Assembly: GCA_039545355.1 (NCBI GenBank)
Contig: BCJJ01000016.1
Coordinates: 310,001-374,000 of the forward strand
Reading direction: 5' to 3'
Length of the DNA stretch: 64,000 nt
Origin: Trichosporon coremiiforme
Taxonomy: Eukaryota; Basidiomycota; Tremellomycetes; Trichosporonales; Trichosporonaceae
Under the pieces are notes generated by a model, which was not told the origin of the DNA, searched no databases, and worked only from the letters and a program-made list of their open reading frames with translations. Positions 23,894 through 34,837 of this stretch are shown piece after piece. Each line of letters begins with the position of its first letter. Position 1 is the first letter of the stretch. The position numbers and the translations under genes are program-made.

Positions 23894-25635
23894 ATGCCGG
23901 CCACTATGCCCGTGATCCGCGCGGCGGAGCCTCGAATCACTGCTCGTGAAGGCTACAACCTCGCCTCTCCCCAGCACCCGTCAAGCCAGTACCCCGAGCT
24001 GGTCAGTTTACTTCTTAGCCACAGATCCTACGACACTTAGTTCGCCGGTGGACATGTTCTCGGTCCATGCCTTTCGGTCAGAAAGCCGTTGGCGTACCAA
24101 AAGGCAAAGGACGTGGGGAGCGCACGCTCGGCAGACTCCTAACCCGGAGGGACACCGTGCCGTCTGTCTCGCACCCGGTGGCCCCACACCAAGCTTACGA
24201 GTCAGGAGCTTCAGCTAACATTCAGCGAGAGCTCATGGAGCGCAATTCGCGTTGGGCGAAGCGTGTCAACTCGGCCGACCCGACGTTCTTCCCTCGCCAC
24301 TTCCCCGGCCAGCGACCTGAGATCCTCTGGATCGGATGTGAGTACTGTCGAGCTGGGCTCGTCAGAAGGATGTCTGGCAGTCACGCGGGCGCGTGACCGT
24401 TTCTCGCTAGCGTTCTCCACTTCTAGACAGGGCGTTTGGCTCATCCGAGAGGAGCTGGAGATAGGAGAGCGGAGTCCAGACCTAGGAGTAGAGACACTGA
24501 CGACAGGTTCTGACGCGCGAGTCCCGGAAACGACGATCATGGGCTCCACCCCGGGCGACATCTTCGTGCACCGCGGTATTGCCAACCTCTACACGCCCGG
24601 CGACGACAGCATGAATGCCGTGCTCATGATCGCCCTCATCAACTTCAAGGTCAAGCATATCATTGTTGCGGTGAGTCGCCTGCTCGGGAGGGGTGGAAGT
24701 TCTAGCCTGCTAAGGGTTGCACAAGGAGCATGCTCGCAAGTGAGAAGAGGGAGCGGCGTCGTGCGCGCTGTCCTGCTGGATCTCGTGCAGTTGGGCGCGG
24801 ATCGGGTGATCGGCTGCGTCCTTAATTCATTGACCTTGGCACTTTCATTCAATGAGGGGATCGGCGTTGTCTCAGCTGAGAGATCTCGTGCCTCGTCCAT
24901 GGCTGGAGAACAAGGGAGTCTAGACCACAGAGACGCCCAGTGTCGCGACCGACGCCAGCGGTCATGCCGATCGGACGAGCTCGCTTGATAAGGAGCGAGT
25001 ACGACATCGTCGGAGCCGGGTCCTGCAGGAGCGGACGCAGGATCAGCAAGACCACCTGCTGTTTCTTTCGCGGACTCGCCCATGCTGCTCTGCAACTGCT
25101 ACCCTCCATGCTCTGATCAGCATCGTTCTCCTCCGCTGCACCGTTCCCCCTCTCCGTGAAGCGACTCAGCTGACCTCACAGGGCCATTCGAACTGTGTGG
25201 GCTGCCAGACGGCGCTGCGCTCCTCTATGCTTCCGCCAGTGCCCGAGACGCAGGCGATCCAGCGATACCTGAAGCCCCTGACGCAGCTTGCGCGTGCGAT
25301 GACGACCGAGGATGGCCCGCCCTCGCTCGACCTGCTCGTCGAGGAGAATGTCGCGCAACAGGTGCGCAATCTCCTCGCGTCGCAGGTAGTGCAGGACGAC
25401 TGGAAGCGTAGGGGGCAGTACGGCGTTACGGTGCACGGATGGGTGTACCAGCTTGAGAATGTGAGTGCAGAGCCGAACACACCGAGTTGGGGGCCACCTA
25501 TCAGTCCATGGGCGTTCAAGCAGCTGCCACGAAGTCTCTGTAGCTGACGTACAGGGCACGATCCGCGACCTTGGTATCTCGCAGGGCCCGCCCGACTCGA
25601 AACCGGGCAAGAAGATTCTGCCCAAGTTGTTCTAA
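23894..25635 (+). CDS. Beta-class carbonic anhydrase
   Basis: Exons 23894-24001, 24226-24337, 24507-24670, 25182-25460, 25555-25635, about 247 residues. It interconverts CO2 and bicarbonate; in fungi this supports growth at ambient CO2 and, in Cryptococcus-type yeasts, CO2 sensing. Zinc ligands are visible: Cys74 and Asp76 in GCSDARVPETT (spanning junction 2), His130 and Cys133 in GHSNCVGCQ (right after intron 3). GDIFVHRGIANLY and YGVTVHGWVY are further family blocks. The N-terminal extension (about 36 residues) is encoded by exon 1, whose donor is GTCAGT. Intron 3 is 511 nt, about ten times the local norm. Confidence 0.95.
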
Positions 25636-28001
25636 GCCCGCATTCGTAGTGATAGCAACCATCTGCCCAGTCTGATTCACGTCACCAACCCGGCTGTGCA
25701 GTCCCTCAAGTGCGCGACAGCATACATACTCATACCCCTCCCTGATCCGCCCTTGTTCCTCTCGGACCTCATCTCGCCCTCACCTCGCTCTCATCTCGCT
25801 CTCAATCTCTTTATCATACCATCACACAGCCTCACCTCGTCTCTGCCCATCTCCTCCTGCCTCAACCCGACCTATAAAATTGGAGCATCACCACACCCGG
25901 CCCGTCATCCGTAGTTCCAATTGTCATATATGTAATACGATACTATCCCCAGGGGCGCGATTGCTGGGCTAGTGGCCAGCCTAAAGCTCGGGGTCAGAAT
26001 AACAACGTTCGCTGCTCATCGGCTCATCGGGTGGCAGTCGCCTGCTGTGCCACACGCCCCCACCATGTAACATTGACGATCTCGCTCATACCCCCTCACG
26101 TCAAATCAAGCCCTCAAGCCCTTTGGTCTAGCCAAAGAAGCAGTGCAGCAAATAGTATAGCACAAGAAACTTCATCACAACACGAATTCTATGATACAAC
26201 CTCACAAAACTCACGAACAAACCTATTCGTCAGCCAAACAAACTCGTTTAAGATCGTGGAGGTCTCAGAAATCGATGAATCACCTTCTCCGCCTCCCCGC
26301 CCACTTTTTGTACACTGGGGCGTTTAGGTCCAGAAGGACCATGGGATTTGGGGTTCTGTCCGCCCATCGGAAATTTTCATCCTCGACCAACCCTTTGAGC
26401 GGGGCACGCGCAGCGTGCTCCGCGAGAGCATTGCACTCACTCATTCAACACCTCCACGCCCTTTTACTTCATGCTGATCCTAGCGTCTCGATCTCCATTC
26501 CTGTCTCCTATTGAGGGTACGCCTTCCCGACGTAGAGTCAAGAGGTTGATGAAGGTGCCTGTTCGTTAGCTTCCGTCGATACAGAAAGCTTCAAGAACAA
26601 GTGTGCGCTCAGACAAGGCTGAAAATGTCTCGGCAATCGCGGCCTGGGGCCGGTTACGAATGAGGTAAAGTATGGTAATGGTTGTTCTTCATGGCGCACA
26701 CAAGCCTCTTGTCGACTCACTCACTGTTTGGGTGGGGTTTGGATACCAGCGTCATATCAGCGATAGGAACTTGGAGGGAGCGAGGTCAGTAGTCAGGTCT
26801 GATGGTCAGCAAACTACTCAACAAAGTGTAAGAGCACAAGAGTATATTGATCTCAGGTCATGTGTAATAGGTCCGCAAGCGATACCGGTCCTACCCGGCG
26901 CTGTCGCGGTGGAACCGAGGGTTCGCGCCGCTTAGGAGTTGGATTGTAGTGCTCATCCTTGGGGACTGGAGAGGGTGGATGACTCACTAGTATAGTACCT
27001 TTGCGGAGCGAAGCGACGCAACGCAACCTCAACACGCAGGTATGTCAACGGTCAGGACAGCATCGGGATGGAGTGATGGAGGAAGTCAAAATCAAGGGCG
27101 CGTCGAAGTTTTGTACAGCGAGGAAGACAGATTGGTGCGAGAAGGACGAGTTTGGATGCGAAGCTCCACTTTTTGGGAGTATTTATGACGTGGAAAGTGG
27201 AGGGCGTGATACGGCTAGGTCGAGGCTCAAGTGTGGAGGGCGACGGTAGACGTAGGCCCTAGTGGGTGCACGTGGGGATCGCCGTGCGCCGTGCGCGCCG
27301 GGCCGGCGAGAGAATCAGCCGAGCGTACCGAGTCCCTTGCGCCAGCCAAGGTCCGTTAGCGCATGGCCAAGACATTGCGTCTTTAGCAGGTCGCCGATAT
27401 GCTGACCACACCCACCCACCACCACCCCAGCTACCCCAGGCACTACTCTGCCCAGGGAAAAGCAACCCATGATCCCATGAACGCATCTGCTTCTCGGCGC
27501 CCACTGGACAAGAGCCTGCACCGAGGGCCCCGCCGGTCCGGTCACCGCAGTCATGCATCCCCGCTAACCGCTTGCTTTCCAACTCCACTTGAGTGGCCTT
27601 TACACACTCGCTCATCCTCTTCCCAACATCAGCTCGTTGTCGACTCCCGAGCACCAGCGACACTGGAGACCACCGCTGGAGACAGGATCCGAAAGAGCGA
27701 GACCACATTCCTGTGTCAGACGAAGCAAGCTCTGAATTTTCGGCCGTCGGACGTCACCGGGCACACCTGCTGCACAGACGAGATCGCATCAAAGGACCTT
27801 AAGCTCTCACGGGACATTTAGACAGACTCGACTGCATCAAGAAGCACAATAACAAGCACGTTAGATAACGGTCCGCTCGCATTGTCACGGAAGCACAGTG
27901 CATCGTGCTCTGCATAAGCAACAGCTGAGCCGTTGCTCAGCCCCCGCACCATTCCCTATCCCGGCGACTCCCCCACGACAAGCGGCTACCGCCTCCTCCC
28001 C
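25636..28001. other. Largest gene-free stretch in the housekeeping part
   Basis: No gene is supported over 2.4 kb. A CT-rich microrepeat (ctcatctcgccctcacctcgctctcatctcg type) lies at 25765-25815, followed by comparatively AT-rich DNA to about 26330. No tRNA or rRNA signature is recognisable. The right end holds the upstream region of the LCCL gene, possibly with an unresolved 5' exon. Confidence 0.5.
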
Positions 28002-29984
28002 ATGAACGACCCCGAGCCGCCCTCCCCCTCCTCCCCCTCCTCGACGCTGGCGCCGAAGGGCCAGCCTCATCGCCCGTACTCCCCGGCCTACCCCGACTCA
28101 ACCCCGGGAGTGTCGGGCACACGAACGCCCGACGCCATCTTGGGCGGCCCCCCGACGCTGCTGTACGATGAAGAATCACAGGCGCCACCCGAGTTCGTCG
28201 GCCGGTGGGGTAAGCGCCTGGCCTCCTTTCCGGGATACTCGCGCAGTTCCTCGTTACTCAGTGTGGCGCTGGGCCCGACAGAGAGGAAAGAGGCGCCGCA
28301 CCCCACCTCCCACCTCCAGGCGGTTTGGGCGTGGATCCTGCGCAAAGCGGGCGTGGCGTGGCATCGATCCATGGAACATCCTCTCGACCACTTGCTGTAC
28401 CGTTTCTCGCGTCGGTGGAAACTGCAGTGGTTCTGGCTCCCCTTCCTTCTTGTGTGGATCCTGGGTAACGCCCTCTTCCTGCGTGCGCAGTACTATCTCC
28501 CCGGTCCCGAAGTTATTTCCTGTACGGCGTCGCTCTTCGATTCCTGGCCGCCGGACGTCTGTGGCCTCCATGGCGAGGAGTGCGCAGAGTACCTCCAGCA
28601 AGCGACGTATCGCTGTCCTGGCGGCTGCCACGAGACACCACTAGGCAATCCCCGCTGGGTGGGCAATGAGAGCGTGAACGGCGTCCCGCTCATCATTGGC
28701 GGGCATGGGACTTATCGCGCCGACTCATGGATCTGCGCGTCGGGCGTGCATGCCGGTCTCGTGTCGCCTCGCTATGGCGGCTGTGTCTCCGTCACGCCCC
28801 TCCCTTATCCGGCCGGCGCGACCAATTTCCCTGGCTACGAGAGCAGTGGGCTTACATCGACGGCCTTCTCCCCCCAATTTCCCGGAGCGTATGGACTGAG
28901 TGCAACAGGCTCAAAGAACGACTGCATGGACTACCACTGGCCCATCACTGCCTTCAACGTGATCATGCTCTTCGCGTACACTATCTTTTTCACGCCTCCC
29001 CCAGCCGTGCTCTTCTCCACGCTCCTGATTCTGGGTTTCTTCCAAATCACCCTCATCTCCGATCCGCCCGACCAGCCGCCCGACTGGAGTCTCGTCCTCC
29101 AACGTCTCCTCCCCGTCTTGATAACGGGATACTGGATCTGGCGCGTATCCTTTGCCCGAAGCCTTAATGGGTTCTACGCCGCCAAGCTGTTCTTAGAGAT
29201 GGCGTTCTGGCAAGGGTTGGGGTTCTGGATCGGGATCGAGAGCAGCACGCTCTTCGCCAAGATTCCCATCTCGCGCCTCGGGTATGGGGCGCTGAGTGCC
29301 GACGCCGTCATTGCGCTCATCATCATTGTCGTGCTTGTCGTCATTGTCGTGGGAATCCAGGTTCTGCAGTATCGCCGTCTCGGGCACGTCCGGTATTATC
29401 TCGCATGGTACCTGCCCCTCGTGCCCATCTTGATCCTCCTGGCCACGATTGGGAGGGGATACCACCTCAGACTGCACCACTACATGCTTTCTCTCCTCGG
29501 TCTCCCCGTGCTCAGCCTTCCCAACCGAGTCAGCATCGCGGGCCAGGGGTTCCTCCTCGCCTTCTTCCTCGACGGGGTTGGAAGGTGGGGATGGGCCAGT
29601 ATACTGGAGCACGAGTCGGATCTCCGCGGTGACGCGGCGGCGGGCACGTGGGTGCCGACTTTCTCCAACCAAACGCTCGTGCAGGAGAGCCGGTACGAGT
29701 TCATCGACTGGACAAAGCCCAACACGACGGCCATCAAGGGGCATATTGCGTACAGCGTCGTGTTTGACGATATCCTCATTGCGAGCAATTACAGCGCGCT
29801 CAATTTCTCCATTGCCCAGGGCACGGATGAGCTCGACGGGGATCACTTCTTGCGCATCGCGTATGAGGTTAATGGCACGACGCTCGACTTTACGGATCCC
29901 TCGGTGTGGAATGGCACCACGAGGCGGTGGACGCCCAGTCCGACTGATATGGAGGGGGAGGAGAAGGAGAAGGAGGACGAGTAG
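28002..29984 (+). CDS. LCCL-domain multi-pass membrane protein
   Basis: A single uninterrupted exon of about 660 residues from the first in-frame ATG (28002). The frame is open for 84 nt upstream (27918-28001, giving ...YPGDSPTTSGYRLLP) and ctgagccgttgctcag at 27924-27939 could be a 3' splice site, so the true start may lie in an earlier exon. Order: disordered Pro/Ser-rich N-terminus, one membrane segment (about 143-160), the LCCL domain (about 180-295; RCPGGC, GTYRADSWICASGVHAG and YGGCVSV are its hallmarks), then about eight hydrophobic helices and a C-terminal acidic tail. N-glycosylation sequons (NQT, NYS, NGT) cluster after the last helices. Fungal proteins of this architecture have no established function. 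Confidence 0.9.
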   Translation: MNDPEPPSPSSPSSTLAPKGQPHRPYSPAYPDSTPGVSGTRTPDAILGGPPTLLYDEESQAPPEFVGRWGKRLASFPGYSRSSSLLSVALGPTERKEAPHPTSHLQAVWAWILRKAGVAWHRSMEHPLDHLLYRFSRRWKLQWFWLPFLLVWILGNALFLRAQYYLPGPEVISCTASLFDSWPPDVCGLHGEECAEYLQQATYRCPGGCHETPLGNPRWVGNESVNGVPLIIGGHGTYRADSWICASGVHAGLVSPRYGGCVSVTPLPYPAGATNFPGYESSGLTSTAFSPQFPGAYGLSATGSKNDCMDYHWPITAFNVIMLFAYTIFFTPPPAVLFSTLLILGFFQITLISDPPDQPPDWSLVLQRLLPVLITGYWIWRVSFARSLNGFYAAKLFLEMAFWQGLGFWIGIESSTLFAKIPISRLGYGALSADAVIALIIIVVLVVIVVGIQVLQYRRLGHVRYYLAWYLPLVPILILLATIGRGYHLRLHHYMLSLLGLPVLSLPNRVSIAGQGFLLAFFLDGVGRWGWASILEHESDLRGDAAAGTWVPTFSNQTLVQESRYEFIDWTKPNTTAIKGHIAYSVVFDDILIASNYSALNFSIAQGTDELDGDHFLRIAYEVNGTTLDFTDPSVWNGTTRRWTPSPTDMEGEEKEKEDE

Positions 29985-30109
29985 TTGTATGAATACATCT
30001 AGACAAGCTATACCTATGTATACACATGCTGAACATGTTCTGTCGTCAGCTGAACAGGCTCATCGGAAAGCACACCTATTCTGTGGCGGCTTCGTTGCCG
30101 TGGGAGTGA

Positions 30110-33100
30110 TCAGCGCCAGGGGTGTAGCACGCCTGCTGTTAGCTAACAATTCGCGGCCGCAAGCTCACCTACTAAATCGCGCTGCCCTCCGGGTCGCTTC
30201 CTTGCGCTGCCTGTCAGTTCTTGCAGTCGCCACTCTAACTCACTGGCGAACGAAATGTCCTCATCGTCGCACACGAAACTGCCCACTTCATACTCGTCTT
30301 CCGAGTCGCGCTCGCGGTCGCGCTCGTCGTCGCTGAGTAACACAGCCTTGCGCGCCTTGCTGAGGAACGCTGCGCGCTCGGTAGCGCCATCGCGATCAAA
30401 CTTGAGTCCGGCGCGCGCACACGCTTGCGTGCTGAGACCTGCCGCATACACGGCGTGCTGGTCGTAGCCGCGCGGCGCCTGTGTCGCGGCAAAGTCGCCC
30501 GCAAACATGCGGTCTTGCGAGTTCTCGCTGCCCGAGGACTCGTCTCCAGAGGCGTCGCTGCCTGAGATGACGGCATCCAGGTCAAGCTGGAGTCAGCTAC
30601 ATCTTCGGCCTCTTTAGCTTACCATCTCGTGGTCGGCATACGCTCCGCGGAGCTGCTTGCGTCGCCGGCGCATGACAACCGGACTACTATCGTCCTGGGC
30701 GGCTGCAGGGGCGTCTCCGCGGCGGCGCAGACGCTGCAGGCTCTGTGCCGGGCTCATGTCCGGACTGGAACCGACGATGCCGATGCGGCGCCGCGTGCGG
30801 ACGGGAAAGGGCGTTGGCTCCGTCGAATCGGTAGTGGGTGTGCTAGCTGGAACCAACTGCGCAGGGCGGGAGAGGGGCGTGGCGACCTTAGGCGAATATG
30901 GCGATGACTTAGTTGGCAGAGGTGGGGGTGGCATGCTTTTGTCAAGAGCAGAGGGCTTCGGCGCGGGTGGCTCCTCCTTGAAGATGTCCTCGTCGTCGTC
31001 ATCGAAGCTGAGGTCAATGGTGGGTTGGAACAAGAGCGTTCCGTCCTGCTTCCCGTTAGGTTGCGCCGGTGACTTGAAGGGGGACTCGGCGGGCAGAGCG
31101 TTGTCTGCGCGCTTCGGAGAGGGCGTCCAGACGATGCCGCCTGATGAAGCCTGCGAGGGAGAATGCGCGGGCGGGGAGTCGAACAAGCCGGGAGGCGGCG
31201 CACGCACTAAACCCTGCGTATTGAAGAAGTCAATAGCTTCATTGTCGAGCTCCTCGCGCTCTTGGCGCTCGCGTTCCGCCGCCGCAGCCTTCTCCGCAGC
31301 CGCCTCCGCCGCAAGCTCGGCGGCCGTTTTTGGCTTGTCACTCTTCCGGGCCTTCCTCGGCCGACCAGACTTCGCCTTGCCGGACGAGCCCTGCTCCTCG
31401 TCCCCCTCTGAGTCGTCGTCGTCATAGTCACGAAGTCCGGAGTTCTTGCCCCGCTTTCCTTTAGTGCCTTCCTTCAGCCAGGCTGAGACGCTTTTGAAGC
31501 CCTCTGCTCCTTCGGGGACGGCCATGACCGGCGCACGCTTTGCTTTCAGCTTGCTCGCACCGGCAAGTTGCCTCTTCTTGCCCTTCGCACCAGGATCCCA
31601 GGCATCGACGGGCATTTCCTTCTCCACACACTGCGGCAAGTCTCCCGGCGGAAGGAGGCGCTCGACGTCTTCGAACAGTTCGAGGTTGGCGTTCAGGAGA
31701 ATCTCGCGCTGGATGTCGCGGTGGGTTTGCTGTGCCTTCTCCCAGTTTCCGTCCTCCCGTCCTTCCGTCATCAGGACATGCACGATGCCATCACGTTTGC
31801 GACCGGTGCGACCGATACGCTGAATCTGCTTGATCGACTGCTGCGGCATGTCGTACAGAATGATGAAGTCGACCTCGCCAATGTCGAGACCTTCTTCTCC
31901 GACAGACGTCGAGACCAGAATGTTGAACTTGCCCTCCTTGAAGTCGGCAATCGCCTGCTTCTGGTCCTTTTGCCTGAGACCTCTGTCACCCGCTTTTTTG
32001 CCGTCGCTCTGACCCACGAATCTCGTGGCTCGCAAGAGGCCGGGGTGGTCATTGAGGGCGTCCTGGAGCGTCAGCCATCGGAAAGCGCTTGTGACCCACA
32101 ACAATCTCAGCCACACTGTCTCGGAAGGAAGTGAACACCATGGCGCGCGTGTCATTCTTAATGCCGTGCACCTCAGCGTCCTCTTCACACTGGGCGAAGT
32201 GGGCCAGCAGCTGATGTCAGCGGTGCCAGCGTGTCGGCGCTCACAAGATTCAGCGTCTTCTTCATCTTTGGGTGCACATCGGCTCTCGTCTTCCCCTCCC
32301 GATTGCCTCTGATGTCGTTCAGAGCGGTCTCAACATCGGTCATGAGCATCTGATACTCTCGATTGTTATGCAATGAGTTCGCGCCAGCTCGCGAGTTGCC
32401 CTTCTTTCCTTTGTCGTTGAACGAGCCACTCAGCTGGAGTGCCTTCTCATGAAAGGTCCCCAGAGAGTACTCCAACTTAAAGTCAGTGACAGCTTCAGGT
32501 GTGCGCAGCCGCTTCGTGGTGACGTACCAGGTGCTGCATGGCGGCCGCCATCTGCCGAATCTGGTTCATCGGCCCCCAAATCCACTTGAACTGTGGCTGC
32601 CGGCCAAGCTCCATAGTCTTGACTTGCACGGTGAAGGGCCGAAGACGGGTCGCGTCTAAGTCTCGCGGAGAGAGGACGTTCTTGTCTACCATGCGCTTGA
32701 TGAGAGGGTGCATGAGTTCGGCCCAGCGTCTCATCGTCTCCCGGACGACACCCTCGACAGGAATCGTGTGCAATTCAACCTTCTTCTCGTTCGTGTACTG
32801 CGTGATCTCTGGCGACTCGGCTTCGCGGATCTCGATTCGACTGATGTGAAGGCCGTCAACAACACCCTGCACTTTCTCAACCTTGTTACCAGGTGTGGCG
32901 GTGAGCGCCAGCACGCGGAAGTAGGGCGACACGGCTGTAATGCGCGCGATGACTGTAGTGTATGCGTAGCTACCGCTCGCTCGATGCGCCTCGTCTTCAG
33001 TCAGCTATGACCCGGCCTAGGAAGCTCACCAACAACTGCCAGAACAATATCCCTCGCATCGATTGCGCCCCGTTCAAGATCGTTCTGTAGTGTCTGTGGC

Positions 33101-34259
33101 GTGCAGTAGAACACGCGCTTCTCCTCCCACTAGATGTCAGCAATGGTTGTCGATGTGCGAAGCCTACCAATCTGTCCCGTTCTGCGCTAGAAACTGAGCC
33201 GTTGATGACGGCAGCCGCGTCGGACGGGATACCACACGTCAGCTGGCACGCCTCGATCTGCTGGTTAACGAGCGGCTTGGTCGGTGCCATGAAGACGATT
33301 TTTCCGGACGGGAACCACCGGAAGACTGCAGTCAGCTTCACGTTCGGACAAGCAGCTTACAGTTCAGCATGACGACTCCCGCCACAAACGTCTTTCCAAG
33401 ACCGGTTGGGATAGCCACCAATGTATTGTCGGTGAAGCAGTTCCGGACAATCTCATATTGATATCGGCGTATCGGGTGGTTTGTCGGGTAGATGTATGTC
33501 TTTGCAGCTTCGGGGTCGTAGCTGTGCAGTTGAGGCTCATATGGTTTGGCTGAGGTTAGCTAACATGCAGAAGTCTCCCAATTACTCACAGGTATCAATA
33601 GGTGGAATGCCGTCTGGCAGCAGCGGCGCTTCATCCTCGCTCTCGTCATCGTTCCTCCTCCCTTTACTCTTGTTTTTCGCCTTCTCTGCGTCAAGCCGTC
33701 TCCCACTGGCGGCGTATGCAGTGCGATCCCAACGCTTTCCTTTGGTATACGGGTTCTCACGGTAGAAGTTGAGATGAGTCTGGTGAAAGCTGTTCTGTCT
33801 GTTAAACGGACGGCCGCCCCTGTTCAGGTTTGAGCTAGGGATCGACGTGCGTTGACGGCCGCGGGCACCAGCTGCGTCGATCTGCGCCAGCGCTTCCTCG
33901 GAGAAACTGAAGTCGTCAAAGTCATCGGAGGAGGAAGCGGGCGGTAACGCAGGCGGTAAAGGGCGCCGGGGTAGACGCACGCCGAGTGCGGCTGCGCGGC
34001 GTGAAGGTCCAGACTCTGCATGCGTGTCGTTGATACGAGCGGGCGTCCTGGCACTAGCAGCACTCGGCGGCTTGAACGGCGAGTTCGTACCAAGAATCGA
34101 CGTTATGGAAGGTCTCACTGCCGGCGCTGCCCTCACTGTTGTCGGTGCGGTCGAGGCTGACGCCGACGAAGCCGTTGCCGTTGCTTCGATACTATCGATC
34201 GCGGCGAAGAAGGACTCGTCGGCGTCGAAGCCGTCGTCGAACTCGTCGTAGTCCGACAT
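30110..34259 (-). CDS. MPH1: ATP-dependent DNA helicase, FANCM/Mph1/Fml1 family
   Basis: Ten exons (minus): 34259-33590, 33549-33361, 33325-33168, 33129-33030, 32994-32528, 32475-32245, 32210-32100, 32062-30623, 30586-30169, 30132-30110; about 1268 residues. The enzyme remodels stalled forks and D-loops. After an acidic, Ser/Ala-rich N-terminus, YIYPTNHPIRRYQYEIVR and PTGLGKT (Walker A, about 271-277) open the SF2 core; DEAHRASGSYAYTTVI (Asp373) is rebuilt across junction 4; helicase C shows FTSFRDSVAEIV, LVSTSVGEEGLDIGEVD and QRIGRTGRKRDG. The C-terminal 480 residues are low complexity. Introns 6, 7 and 9 are 34-37 nt; exons 5 and 6 use AAG acceptors. If the last intron is retained the protein instead ends at 30143; its acceptor is also NAGNAG. 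Confidence 0.93.
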
Positions 34260-34837
34260 TTTGAGAGTTCAAGAAGTATGTGTACGCTGGTCTAGAGGGG
34301 GTAGGGCATGCTGTTAGTGGTGGCGGAAAGGAGGCGGCGGCGAATGTTGACAACTGGCGAAATCAGCCAGAGTGAAAGGACCTCCACCGCGCGTCAGGTC
34401 CGTCACCGTACAGTCAACTAAACAACGTCACGTGAGCAATCGCGTGGTGGTAAGAGTTAATTCAGCCGTTTTCTAATGAGCGGTTAGCTGGTGGGCTAAT
34501 GAGTGGGCTCGGTGAATTCGCCGTCTCAACCGATGACGCACCGCTGCGCACTGGATATACGCCGAGCTCGGCTTGGTCCGATGGGAATGGCAGCCACCCG
34601 TCACGACACCCGTCGAGTCGAGCACGATTCGCCCATCTGCGACTTTATCTGCGTGTGCTTATCATTCCATCACTTCCGGCCGGCTCTTGATACGCTGCTC
34701 TAACTGCTACTTATAGCCCTGTTCGCCCTTGGCCGGATGCACAAGCCCCCTCCCTCAACGGAAGCGCAGCACACACTGCACATCAAATTGTGGGCATGCC
34801 CGACACACGCCTTTGATAAGCGGCTGACCGCAGGACC
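34260..34837. other. Divergent promoter, FANCM / cyclotransferase-PLP fusion
   Basis: 578 bp between opposite starts with no supported gene. The sequence ctaatgagcggttagctggtgggctaatgag (34474-34504) contains a short direct repeat of ctaatgag. Confidence 0.5.

Noticed and set aside
26880..26940. tRNA-like GGTTCG word in the gene-poor stretch
   Set aside because: No matching A box, acceptor stem or cloverleaf could be drawn around it.
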